Source: Aptenodytes patagonicus
Taxonomy: Eukaryota; Chordata; Aves; Sphenisciformes; Spheniscidae
NCBI RefSeq assembly: GCF_965638725.1
Contig: NC_134949.1
Location: 52,232,151-52,296,150, forward strand
Direction: 5' to 3'
DNA length: 64,000 bases
The translations under genes were made by a program, and so were the position numbers. Positions 42,267 to 55,100 of the stretch are shown here, in pieces. A model generated the notes under the pieces. That model did no database searches, was not told where the DNA came from, and worked only from the letters and a program-made list of their open reading frames with translations. Positions within the stretch are counted from its first letter, which is position 1; each line of letters opens with the position of its first letter.

Positions 42267-42320
42267 AAGTGATGGACGCTGGTGAGGCGACGGATGATGG
42301 CGAGGTGATGGATGGCAGCA
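42267..42320 (+). repeat. three-copy degenerate 18-bp tandem repeat
   Basis: Units at 42267, 42285 and 42303 share the pattern A(A/G)G(T/C)GA(T/C)GGA followed by a GATGGCG-like half. They form a small GA/TGG-rich minisatellite about 580 bp upstream of AMDHD1. Its open translation is Asp/Gly/Glu-rich but not part of a recognised gene. Confidence 0.6.
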
Positions 42321-42599
42321 AGGGGGGAAGTGGGCAGACAAATGCTCCCAGTTCAGAAGCTCCCATTTTCTTGGCAAAGGGATATCTCCAGGTGGTGCAG
42401 CGTGGGCAGAGGGCTTCGGGAATCTCCAACTGGCGAAACTGGTGCTTCAGAGCTTATCGTAAACCAGCACGATGTACGGATCTTGTCATGTCGCCCCGGA
42501 CCGCAGCAAGAACAGCATCCTTCACCTAGTGCAGCAGGCTGCTGCCAAATTCACTCCTAAAGCCCTGTAGCTTTTTCAGCCCAAATTTCTGTCAAGTGC

Positions 42600-43130
42600 C
42601 GAATGTGGCATGGGTGAGGATGGTCACCGCCGCCCGCCTCACCCGTGCCCCGGAGGAATCATCCGGCCTGCCCCCCCGCTTTGCTTCCCACCTCCGTGTC
42701 TTCATCCTCTGTTGGGAGGTTCGTTAGCAAAGACCAACCCGGGCAGGGTCAGGGTCGGGGTCAGGGCCGGGCCCGGCCCGAGGTGGGGGCAGGCCGGCGG
42801 GGCAGGAGGCGCCCTCTCCCGCGCCGCCCCGGGGGACTTTGAGCCGAGCGGCGGCCGCCCCCCGCGCCGCCCGCCATTTGCCGCGCTGCCCGCTGCCATG
42901 GCGGGCCGGCACCGGCTCCTGCTGGAGAACGCCCAGCAGCTGGTGCTGGTCTGCGGCCGGGGCGAGGAGTACCTGCTGCGGGAGGGCGCCGCCAGCCTGG
43001 CCGTGCTGCGGGACGCCAGCCTGGTGGTGGGGCTGTGAGTGCGGGCGGCCGCGGGGCTGGGGCGGGGGCGGCGGGGCTTGCTGCGGGAGTGGGTCGCTGC
43101 GAGCTGCCCCCGCCCCGGCAGCCTGCCCGC
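42600..43130. promoter_or_regulatory. AMDHD1: CpG island at the AMDHD1 promoter and first exon
   Basis: CpG and GC content rise abruptly at about 42600 and fall after about 43130, covering the upstream sequence, 5' UTR, exon 1 and the start of intron 1. No TATA box is apparent. Boundaries are by eye. Confidence 0.8.
42746..42763 (+). promoter_or_regulatory. three abutting nuclear-receptor-like half sites (GGGTCA, GGGTCG, GGGTCA)
   Basis: Three direct hexamers follow one another without spacing, 135-152 bp upstream of the AMDHD1 ATG. GGGTCA is a variant of the AGGTCA half site used by nuclear receptors such as HNF4 or PPAR, which would suit a liver catabolic gene. However, zero spacing is not their preferred DR1, and GC-rich slippage would also produce this. 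Confidence 0.3.
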
Positions 43131-46100
43131 CGGCTGCCAGACTGCTTCTGCCCGGGGGTTGCCTCTGCCCGGTGGCGGTGGAACGGCAGCGACCTGCCTG
43201 CGTTGAAACGTGCCTTCATACTTTTGATTATTTCAAGCCATATCCTGGTAACTTCGTTTCTGATGCTGTGTTCACACTTCCAGCCTAGAAGAGATAACTT
43301 CTAGCCTGGTGTGGATCATAACTGCTACCCTCTTCTGCCTCTGTTTTGTTTCTAGGTGAACGGACACGAACTAATAGCAATCCTATAAATAATTGGTGTA
43401 ATTAATGAAATTATAGTTAATAATTACCGTGTATAATTACATCTTTCCTCTCCCATTTCTAAATGCTCTAACTTCTATTTGCCTCTTAAAAATTCAGCCG
43501 TGTAGCTTAGAGGTACCTTCAGTGAGGTACCCATGATGACTCCCGGTTACTATTCCAGTGGTGTGAAAAGAGCTGGAGAAAGACAAGGCTTAAAGGACAG
43601 AGGTGCTGCGTGCACCCCGGGAAGCTCCTCTCGCGTAGGTGAGGTGGAGCTCCATGCGTGGCTGGAGGGGATGCCTCAAGTGCAGTGTAGGGATCCATCC
43701 TCAAGCTCCATGGGGGGAAAATTGCTGTTGAACCAAAGGTTGGCCCCGAAGAGATTTATCCCTATGGTTTCTAAGGGCACAAGGGTATGATTCAGGTCCA
43801 GGCAGTGGAGGCTGGCGATGACAGTTTGATTTCCGTGAGGGGAAGAGTGCCCTGCAGATACTTGCTGGAGGAATGCTGTATATTTGCTGATCCACAAGAG
43901 AAAAATAATGTTGTCTAGCAGAAATTAGGACAAAGGAGTACCAAGGTATCGTCCTGAGGGATCTAAGCAGAGGACATGAGAAGTGTTATGGCAAACAGCT
44001 TGAAATGCATGGCATTACCCCATCGTTTTCTGTGCATCTGTAAGATTAGCAAACCACCTCCTGCGTGCATCTTCAGTCCTGCTGAAGGTCCCTACCCCTG
44101 CTTTCAGAGAGTTGTTGCTCCAGGAGCTCTGCCAATGAGCAGTTGACTTTTCAACAGGCTCACACTTCCTTTGTTCGTTGTCTGTTGTTTGCAGAGATGG
44201 TTGTATCAAAGCTGTGGGCCAGGCAGATGTTATTCGCAATCAGTTTTCAGGAGCAACATTTGAAAGAATAATTGACTGCTCCGGGAAGTGTGTGTTACCA
44301 GGTAGGTGTATTTTTTCATAATGATACAATGCCGAATGGCGGCAAGTGCTTAGAGACAAAGTAAATGTGTATTAAACATCCCTCCATCCTTTTTCCTCGG
44401 TATTCAGTACTGGTTTGATAGTATCTTGTGTTGAGGAGCAGAGCATCATAGTTTCCTCATGGGGAGTGCTCCAAGGAGAAGATTGCAGCACTCGGGGTGT
44501 TTTTTTGGGCTTCATGGTGGAGCTGTGTCTCTTCTTGGTTTGTCTTACATCTGTTCCTCTGTATCATAGATCACAATGGTAACACAGCTGGCCCGCTGAC
44601 TGTCTTTTCAGATTCACCTCTGTTTTCTCTACCCTTTCTGTCCATCAGCTGTTCAGCCGTGGAGCTCTGTCTCTACGTCCTGCCTGCAGCTGGTTGGAGG
44701 CAAAAGGGCAGCGCAGGATTTTAAGTCACGTACTCTGCAACTTTACCTGATAAAAAAATAAGCCTGGGCAAGTCTATTGCATGTTAAACTTTGCAAGTGG
44801 TGTTAACACACGAGCTGTTAGACCTCTGTTTCATTTGCAATGGGCTTGGGCATTCAGTAGTGTTGGTTTCACAGCTCATAGAAAAAGCTCCCGCTGGAGT
44901 AAGTGGACTGTTGCTAGAGTAAGTGCTAGCATACTAAGCCCAGCCTAAGCACTTTGCTTTTTTTAAAGAACACAGACTTAAAGTCTAATGAACTATTTCA
45001 AAGTTTGTAATTTATCACTTCTTCCACAGTCTGAAAACATCATCAAAACAGCGTGAGGAACTGAGCAACTGAATCATTTTCCTAGAGACGTTTTGCATAA
45101 GGTGTCAGCCAGTACACCTAAAAAATTTGAAAGAAAATTAATAGCCTTTGAAGAAAATCCTAGATTTTTGGCTGATTGGATTTTCTTTTTCTCTAACCAA
45201 TAGAGGCTTTATAGGGGAGTTCTGCTGTCCATTTCATTTGCTTGCATGTTCATAAGCTTTTCTCTTACACAGTGGAATAACCTGAGTGTACATTTACTTT
45301 GTTTTCTTTAGGCCTGGTAGATGCACATACACACCCAGTGTGGGCTGGTGATAGGGTTCATGAGTTTGCAATGAAGGTAATGGCATAAAATTACACAGCT
45401 GGATTTTTCTTCCTCTTTTTTTATGCATAACTATTTCTACTTTCTAGTGATTCCCATCTTTCATTTGTAGAAAAATAGATTATTTCTGTCAGATAATCTA
45501 ACTGAGGGAGGAGGGATGATTTTTGAATACTGGTAGGCTGAGAGAGGAGTGTAACTGCAGCCTTTGCAGCCAGCCTTGATATATTTTTGCATTAACTGAA
45601 GCAATACAGGAGTGCCACCTTCTATTACCATCTAAATCTTGATTTTTTTTTTTTCTTTTTTTCCACATAAATGAATTTTTAAGCTAGAGATAGGTTTTCC
45701 CCTTGGGTTCAGGGGGAAGCAAATCTTCAGAGTAATTCTCTTTATGTCGCTTCTTACATCATTTCTTCACTTAAGTGGAGGGGAGAGAGAAGAGGAGGGG
45801 GAGGGAGGAAGAATTAATGGGTATTTTCCCCCCACACTTCTCCTCTCTCTCTGCAAAGGCACCTCAAGGCACTTTCCAGAACCCCTTGGATAGAAAATGC
45901 ACATTTAATAGCTAATTGCATGATGGGGGTTGGTTTTTGTTTTCTTTTTTTTCCCAAGCTGGCAGGTGCGTCCTATATGGAGATCCACCAGGCTGGGGGA
46001 GGAATACATTTTACTGTGGAACACACTCGGAAGGCCACAGAAGAAGAGCTGTTCAATACTTTCAAACACCGACTCGAACGCATGCGCAGAGCAGGATCTA

Positions 46101-49100
46101 CGTTGGTTGAGTGCAAGAGTGGATATGGCTTAAACTTAGAAACAGAGCTTAAAATGCTCAGGGTGATCGAACGCGCTAAGCAGTCCATGGATATTGGCAT
46201 TTCTTCAACGTACTGTGGAGCTCATTCTGTGCCAAAGTAATACGACTTGGTTTTTCTTGCTCTTGTTAAGTATTACTGCTTTGCATTGAAAATTAGCTGT
46301 TATTTGCAGAAAGGTTTCTTCTGCCCAGCCCTCCTAAAATATAACATATTTGAAACAAGAGCTCTCCTAAATTTTAATTTGAAGGAAGAAGGGGAAGCAT
46401 TATTTAATGGCTACTCAATGCCAACATAAGCTTAGCACAGAATCCCTGCCTCCAGCTGATGCTCGCACTGAACATAATGCGAATTACAGGCTTTCCTGTA
46501 CAGAAAGTTCTTCTGCTCGGGTTTGCTGCTACCCTTCAAGCTTAGTCTCTGCCATGAGCTTTTATTTTGACCAGCTAACAGAAAAAAATACTGTATTTAA
46601 TCCTTATATACCTCAGTTAACAAAGCTTAATTATGCTTCCATACAATGAAGAATTGCATACATCTTATAGGTATGAGATGAGTAGAAGATTAAAGTACAT
46701 GTGCTTAATCACAACTATTCTGATGGCTCAAGTAGACATACGATAACAAGACTTTCTCACTTTGACATTTTTTTCCCCTATGATGAAAATAACATCTTCA
46801 AGTTACCAGATTTCATTGTATGAAAGAATTAATGTTTTAGCTAGGTAGGTGTATGTGAAACATATATTTTGACAGACTAAGCGGTAGGCTGTTGCAAAAC
46901 AAGGCATGTAAGATGGAGGCAGGCCTAGCATCACAGGGATAATGTGGCAATATTTAAGAGATGGTCATTTAAAAAAAAAAAAAGCATACTCAAAAAAAAA
47001 AAATCTACCTCTTCCGACATTCAAGAAAACATGACCTAAAAAAAATTATTTGCAATCTAATTATTGTGTATTTGGGGCAGGACGGCAAATTATCTTTTGT
47101 TAACGTAACCATTCAAAAGGAATCCTGTATCATCTTCAGGAACTGGAACATGGTTAAGAATAAAGTAACTAAAATCTGCTGAAAACACCAAATGCTTCTT
47201 TCAAGAAGTTCTACTAAAATTTGGAGGACTTAATGGTAAAATAAAATTGAGGTTTTTACCCCAAACTATATATATTTCTTAGCCCTTCCTTTCCTCCTCC
47301 CCTAAAAATCCTTGGAAGGATTTCAGTCAAAATCCCAATAAATAGTCTTTCCCACCAAAATATTTCAAGCATTTCTATAAGCTAAGGAAATAAATTCCAG
47401 TGTGTTTACAAATATATCAGATCTTATGTGTTAGAAAGACAGGTGTACCGTCTCACTCTCTGCACGGTTCTGTCCCCACTGATGCATGTCAAGCATAACA
47501 AAATATATGCAGTGAGGATATTTTATTTTAAGTAGGGAGAAAAGGTAGCTGGGGATTTGAGGAAATTTCCTGAAGGAAACACTGAATTATCTGTATTTTC
47601 CAGTTTGGGTCTTCTTAAATCCTCTTCTCTTTTCATTCAAATGTTCGTGTCTAGAGTATTTTGCTTGAATTTTCTGCTACACTTCAGACTTAGTCTCTGC
47701 CTCGGGTTTTTATTTTGACCAGGAGGAATTCTGTGGCTCTTCCCTGATCCATGGCCTGATGTTCAGAACCGTGGTCCTCAGCCTTTGGCTGGCTCCTGAA
47801 CATCTGGGCCGGTAACATGCTGAGGGAAGCATCCCACTTTGTCCAGTTTTAACCTCTGAATTTCCTGCAGCTTCCGTAACAGTGGAGGATCGCAAGGAGA
47901 ACATGTTGCCCGCAGGCTTGGGGCTGGGAATTGCTCTTTGATATTATTTATGCAAATGAGGTGATGATCTTGTGGATTCTAGAAGCTGTTAAACAGACAT
48001 CTTCCAAGTCGCTTAAGCTCATGCCAGTTTTCTTTCATCATTATATTACATAAAACTGCCCTGTAGTTCAGTTATGCGTAAATCATCAAACAAAAGAGTA
48101 AGATTGATTTAACTATTTTTATTCAACTCTTCCTGGTTTATGTACATCTTAAAATGTAATGCCCTTTTTTGTTGTAGGTACTTAATGGCAACTCTTGATA
48201 GCCATTAAAAGTCTAATAATTTTCTGATTATTTTGGAATGATTATAGTCGTGCAAATTTGTTACCGCCAATCTGCTAACACTGAATCAATTTAAAATCAT
48301 TCTATTTAATGTGAAACAAGAGAGCAACGTTATGCTCGCTCATGAAAAATGCTGCTTAGACCCCGGTGGGGCTGCTGCTGAGGAGCTTTGTTAAGTTCTT
48401 GCTAAGCCGTTTGCTTGCTTGCTTCTTACACTTGGCTTAATTTACTGTTGCAAGTCTGGCCTTTTACATCAGAAGCATCACCAGAAAGTTCATTTAATTG
48501 ATAAAGGTGTCATCTCTTCCATGTTGCCAAGTCTTGCAATATGTGGCCTGTCTTGTAAAGCTTCAGTATGTGGAGTCTTAAGGGGAGCCTACCTCCAGAC
48601 TTGCCAGCACTGGCTATTCTTTTTTCCCCCACTTAGAAATTAGCTTTGGGCAGATGTTGAGAACTTGCTGCGTGTATCTGTTCATGATTTCTAGGTATAC
48701 GGTACTTCAGTCTGATTCTCTGCTTCTAGAAGGCACCATTGACACATAATTCAAATTGACCCTGCTCTGCACCAGGGGTTGGATCAGATGAGTTCCAGAG
48801 TTCCTTACAAACACAGTTATTCTGCGGGACTGTGGTACAGTGCATTGGTAACAGGCAGTACGTACTGAAGTATGCGCCAAATGGTGCAGGCTACTTTAGT
48901 CTGAGCCATCCTAGAGAAAAATAAGGCTGCTCTGTTTATAGTGATCCTTGTTCCCGTCCATCGCTTTTAAAAATGCTTCCAGCTTCAGAACTTCCAGTTC
49001 TTTAGGAAATTAACCTAAAAAGCTCACAGCAGGGGGGCAAAGAAATAACTGCTCTGTCATCCCTCCAGTCATCATTTTGAATCAAATTCACGATTTTGAG

Positions 49101-52100
49101 GATGTCTGATTCTCATTTCTTTTTTTTTTTTCTTTTGACTGGCAAAGCTTCACTGGGCCCTTTTCATCTTTCGGAAGAAATTTTCAAAGTGATTTCCTGA
49201 GCAGAAGTCTCTTGTGTTAGAACAACAGCAGTTTTGAGTTCTTGGGCATTATGTCCTCCCAAAAAGTGAAACCAAGACTTACGTTTCCCTCTGTTTTGTC
49301 TTGGCTCTGGTCCTAATCTTTCAGTCCAAATTCCTCCAAAGGCTGCAGAGTAAAAGGAGAACAAGGGAGAAGGCTTGGCATGGTAAAAGCTTGAGCAACC
49401 CCAACGACTGTTTCAGTGGGAGGTGAACAAAAGAAGGCCCATAAGCCGGGCTCTGCTCTGCTTCATAACCGCACAACCTCGTTTATAAATCCGAGCAGAA
49501 TTTGGCTTCTTGAATTTACTGCCACTGTAAAACTCCCAACTTGCCCACATGTGGCACTCGTATAATGCCAGCCTGTGCATGCTTTCCGGTGCCTGAAATG
49601 AGAATTGAGATGTCACAGACATTTAGCTGCAGTATGTCACTTATCTTTAGATCTTAAAATTGCAAAATATTAACTCAGTTGCAGATTTTGGGATTGTTCG
49701 CTCTTTCAGAGGCATTTACTGATCTCTCCTGGGTTATCTTTGTGTAATAGGGGGTTCATAAATAGTTCTGACTTTGGCAAATTGAAGCTCGGGAGGCCCC
49801 TCTGATTTAGAAAGAGTTATCTAGCTATCAGTCTGAATGATATAAAAGGAGGAGAGGTAAATTTAAAATAATGATTTGTGCTGCATGTCCCCTTTGAGCT
49901 TTGATACTTGCATAAAAATATTGCATGAATACCGTTTAAAATATTTAAATAATCATTTACATATTTTAAATAGTTGTGTTTTAGAATACAGTATAAGTAG
50001 GTCAGAATATATGAATAGGAAAGCAGAAGGATTCGTTTTAAAATTCTCACGTCTTGGTTGGCATCCAAGAAGGTAACCTTATTATCTAGTAATACAATCT
50101 AATATTCTTTGAATGGAAAGTAATTAGTGTTTGAGAGTACATGAATTACAGTAGTTTTAAATTTTTTAATCTGAAGGGGTTTTGAGTGATATGTATTTGC
50201 ATCATTTTCTAAATAATCTAGTAATTGCTTGTACAATTTGAATGTTTGGCAGACTTCAAGGATGTTATTCTTATGGGTCTGTAACATTTTCTTTTCATTA
50301 GAGGGAAAACAGCTACTGAAGCCACAGATGACATTATCAATAACCATCTTCCTAAACTGAAAGAACTCAAACTAAGTGGTGAAATACATGTTAACAATAT
50401 AGATGTGTTCTGTGAGAAGGGAGTCTTTGATCTGGATTCTACTAGGAGAATTCTTCAAGCTGGAAAAGAGATGGGGTTACAGATTAACTTCCATGGTGAT
50501 GAACTCCATCCGATGAAATCTGCTGAGGTACGTCTTTCTTAACATTCAGTTAAGCCATTTTTGCTTTTTGCTTTGCTTTTGTGAGAGCTGAATCTTTGAA
50601 AGAATTGCAGTTTTCAAAACCAAGGTTTTCTTTTCTAAGACTTTATAAAATAGACCATTCATAGACATCTATTTCTATCAGATGATAGAAAGTGCAGCCC
50701 TTTTGCAGCTTTGGAGTTAAGCACATGGGAGGAAGCATTGACCTCTGGGACTAACATGCACTGCCTAATCAAACATTGACTTTGCTTATCTTCCACATGG
50801 GATACAGATGGGGAAGGTGGATATCCGTGCACACAAGAATGACAAAAACATGGTTTCTATGCAGCTTGAAAAATCTTTTTTCCTTAAATGTCCTGTTAGC
50901 AGCAACAAGCCAGACGTGCAGTGAGCACACTCAGAGGGATGGTTTAGTCAAGAATAGGCTCCCAAATATCTTGATAAAGAAAGTCACTCTGAGACCATGT
51001 TTCACCATCATTTAAACATTGCTTCCTTCCTGTGGGGTCTGCTCAAGTTATTCTCTGCTGTATTTAAAAACCAAAACCAAAACAAAAACAAAACCAAAAA
51101 CTTGGTTGATCATAAAAGCCTTTTTGATGCTTCACCATTGAAGGCAGCAGTTGCACTACTAGTTCTGCAACCAGTGTCAGTTTTGGAAACCCTTTTCTGC
51201 TGGATACTTTGTGAACAGGAGTGGATAATGGTTTTATCCATAGCTGTCCCATAGTTTGCATGTTAGTCTGTTAAAAACATCACTGAAGGTGCACTGCTAC
51301 TCGGTGGATGGTTAATACCATTTTGTGATCAACTTTTCCTGCAGTAAATTAGCAAATACCTTGTCTCTGCATTTTGTTTGTTCTTTCAAGCATTAGTTAT
51401 TTTTTTCTTTTCGTTAATTTTATATTAATAGTGAATTGTCTCCTCCAGTCATTTGAGAACAACACTGCTTTACTGAGTTAATTGAGAACAGTGAGTAATT
51501 TTCTTGAAAATTTGCTTAGCTTGGAGCTGAACTAGGAGCCCAGGCTATCAGCCACCTGGAAGAAGTTAGCGATGAAGGTATCATGGCGATGGCAAGAGCT
51601 AAATGTGCCGCTGTCCTTTTACCAACAACTGCCTACATGCTAAGGTAAGGCCACTAGATTGGAGGAAAACTTTTCTAACAGCAAAGCCATGTTTGTGGTT
51701 TTAGGGTCTTTTAAGGTAAAAGCATAAGCTTGTATCTATGCCTTAAGGATCAGGCTGGATCAGTGAAGACAATCACAAATACAAAGAGCTGAATGAGCCT
51801 GTTCATGTCTTGGTTTTGGTGGAGATCCTCAAAAACGAAGCAATACCCTACTTCTGAGGGGTCTCACAGTAGATTTCAAGTGGTTCAGTCAACACTGAAT
51901 TTAACCCTTATGACAGGCTAAGGTGATAATCAGGCATTCACTTAAGAAGAAAACTAGACTGGTTTTCTTTAATCCATTTAGCCTTTGAAAACCGAATTGG
52001 CTTCTTTTCAGGTAAATTATATCTGCAATATGTGTATTTGCTTTCTTGCAGAAGGTTTTGCTGGGAAATGAATCCTTTGATTCTCTAAAGCACTGAAAGA

Positions 52101-55100
52101 CTGTGGGTAGCATTTTTTAAATCTCATCTGATTTTACCCAGACACCACTGAGGAGAATCGCCTTAAGAACACTATTTTCCATATGCAAATATTCCACATA
52201 AGCATAGATGGATCACCTGCTTACCGCTAATGCCAAAAATAAGCCAACTAGATGGTGAGGACCACGACCCAGTAATACCTTCCCTCCTGTGAAGAGAAGA
52301 TCCTTGAGCTAATTTTGGTTTATTTTCAGCAGCCCGCTTTCTGAGGCATCGAGGCTTGTGCCGTTGCCACCTGTGTTCACGTCTATGTCCGTGCTTGTGT
52401 TTCTCTTTGTGGTTAGCTGTCTGTGTCCTGCACCAGTGCTTTTGAACCACTGGCTGATTGCAACTACATGCACCGCCAGAATACAGATCTCAGGGAGGAC
52501 GTGTGATCCTGCAAACTGACCCCAGGCAGGGAGGTAAAGGAGACAAGCAGACACGCAGCCACCTGTGGAAAAGGCTGCGCTGTAACTCACGTGTTACTCC
52601 AGAGACTCCATGTGGTGGAAAGTTTATAACCTCAGGATAAGTCTAAGATGGGGATAATAACGAGCCGTAGGAAATGAGGCCTCGTTTGTTTCAGGGTCTG
52701 GTGCACTATTTACTGAACACCGGCCTCCCAGTCTAATACACTCTAAAAATGAAGAAGAGATATAACAGATAACTGGTTAAAAGAGTATTAGAGGGCCGAA
52801 AGCTGTGCAATGTATGAGAAGTTGCTGTGAGGCGATGTGGTACATCCTTTGCTGGCCTCCCTCAGCTCCTTCAGTACCACTTATGAGACCTCAGACCTCG
52901 GGAGCTCCTGCCCCTATATTGTCCCCTGGTTTTAAGAAAAGCAGTAGCGGCCAGGGCTTCACCTGATGGACAGAAGTGGGCCAAAGAGTGCAGCTGGAGA
53001 GTTGCTTAACGGTTAGCCTTTGCTAACCGTTGCCTGCAGTACTCCAAAGGAGTCTGGCAGCAGAGTGCAGCAGGGATTGCAGAGGCTGGAAGGACATGTG
53101 AGGATGGGGAAAGGCTCTTCAGATAAATCTTTTTAAACATGGTTAACTCCCAGAGCATCGTGTTGTGCAGGAGCAGGTGGTATTATCTCATAAATCTGCA
53201 AGAGGCTTCTATAAGGAGAGGGTTGTCTTATACCAAATGTAAGCACGTCGTTGAGATGTCATTTATTGTTCTTTTCTGTTAACTGCAGTGCTTTTAAAAC
53301 TACTTTTTGAGCAGCAGATGCTCTAATGTTTCTTTTTTATTGTTAGACTGGTTTGGACACGATGTTTGGCGCTATTGGCTTTACAGCAACTATGGCTAAA
53401 AATTCTTAGAGAGTGTATTTCTTAGTGCCCACCCTTGCAAACATCTACCCGGACTAATCCAGTGGCTGAACAATAATTGAAATTATTGAAGATATCTTTT
53501 GCATTAACATTGCTAAGTGAGAAAATCCTCTAATGTATACAAATTAAATTCACAGCCTCAACTTAGTATTTTGAATTGCCAGCAGAATCGGGAAGGGACT
53601 ATTGCATTGCTTATGCCACTGCTCATATTTGGGAGCCTGTCTTTGAAGCTATAAGGACTAGAAAATTACTTTTTTGAGAAATGAAGATTTTCACCTTGTC
53701 AATCCCTAAGTGGCTGAGGTCTGGATAAATACCAGAATTTCAGTGGCCTGGAGCCTGATGCTTGATACTGGCTGCTGCCACATGCTGTTACTGCAAAAGC
53801 AGTGGATCACACTTCCCATTTATGCTGTCCATAGGGTGATAGGTAGGGAGCCAAGAGGCAAATTTGGCCTTTTGTCTCCAAAAGGATTAGTGTAACCGAA
53901 GGCATGAATGTAGCCAAACCGAGTGATGACTTTTGCTCTTGTAATTCATCATGTAATAACTAAGTGAATTGTACTGACAAGTGTCTTTTTCTCACTAGAC
54001 TGAAGCAACCTCAAGCTAGAAAAATGTTAGAAGAAGGAGTTGTAGTTGCTCTTGGCAGTGACTTTAATCCTAATGCATACTGTTTTTCAATGGTAAGCTA
54101 TTCCTAATATTTATGACACCGCAAAATTATGAAATCTCTTACCAGTACAACTTGTGTATAGATCTTGTGCACTTAAAACAGTCTTCGTATCCGCAAAGAG
54201 AGCTGTATGCCCAGCTTAGACAATTGCTCATGCTTATTTATGTGGGTTGGTAGTTTTTGCCAGAAATTCTTGAAACCAGAAGGGCTTCTATTCTTCATAT
54301 GTACCAAAAAGATTATAAAAAAGGCTCTCAAAGTTCCTGATTTTAGAGTTCTCATTTTGGAGTTGGCAAGATTTACATCATGCAGGAAAACTCCTTCTGT
54401 TGCACAAGGAGGGAGGAGAGTGCTTAGGGATTTGAGGCATGAACAGCTTTATTTGTGTTACTGGTAACTCCCATTCTCCACTTAACTTGCCTACTAGCCT
54501 ATGGTGATGCATCTGGCCTGTGTAAACATGAAGATGTCAATGAATGAAGCACTAGCAGCTGCCACCATTAATGCAGCTTATGCTCTGGGAAAATCGGACA
54601 CGCATGGCTCCATAGAGACTGGCAAGCAGGGGGATCTTCTCATCATAAATTCATCGAGGTTCGTTCTTCCATTGTCGTTTGAAATGTGATTTAACATAAG
54701 GGACTTTGCTTTTCACCATATTGTGGATAGTGGAGAGGTTAGTGAATTCCTATTGCTTTAGAAGTTATTTTCATCTGAAAAAAGGGGCACTGCTAGCATT
54801 TTAGACCCATTTTCATTCACCTTAATCACTCCAGTGGAAAATAAAGCCTAAAACTTTTGGGGCTAATATAACAAATAATCCATGCCTAATTACAAATTAT
54901 CTAAATATGGTACCTGTTTATTTTGTGGAAGGAATTCTCTACTGATTTGTACTTTAACTCACTGTATTCATGCAACAAGAGATCAACATGTAAACATGGA
55001 ATAGTGTTTTCTGCTGGTTCAAGCAAATCTTTTGTAATTGCCAGGTATACTAGGTATGTGACCTGCTTTTACGCAAGTCTGGATATTCTTAAACATCTTG

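Larger units (their letters stand above)
35490..42599. other. intergenic DNA between SNRPF and AMDHD1; no CCDC38 exons recognised
   Basis: In mammals the coiled-coil gene CCDC38 lies here on the minus strand. No minus-strand open frame in this interval shows a long heptad-rich, Glu/Lys/Leu-dense segment, and those present (for example 39306-39521) have no coiled-coil character. The stretch is otherwise unique DNA, AT-rich around 38100-40300, with two short tandem repeats near its right end. Confidence 0.55.
46237..50301 (+). other. AMDHD1: AMDHD1 intron 4, the largest intron
   Basis: Donor GTAATA and acceptor TTTTCATTAG, 4065 nt. It holds a 53-bp element present twice (46522 and 47670), two A tracts (46971-46983 and 46992-47003), a POU octamer ATGCAAAT (47950-47957) and an old CR1-like fragment (about 48755-48838). 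No independent gene was recognised. Confidence 0.85.

Noticed and set aside
42761-43219. Minus-strand 152-codon frame opposite AMDHD1 exon 1
   Set aside because: It is a shadow of the GC-rich exon 1 and CpG island. It was considered as a possible CCDC38 first exon but has no coiled-coil or methionine-led conserved segment.
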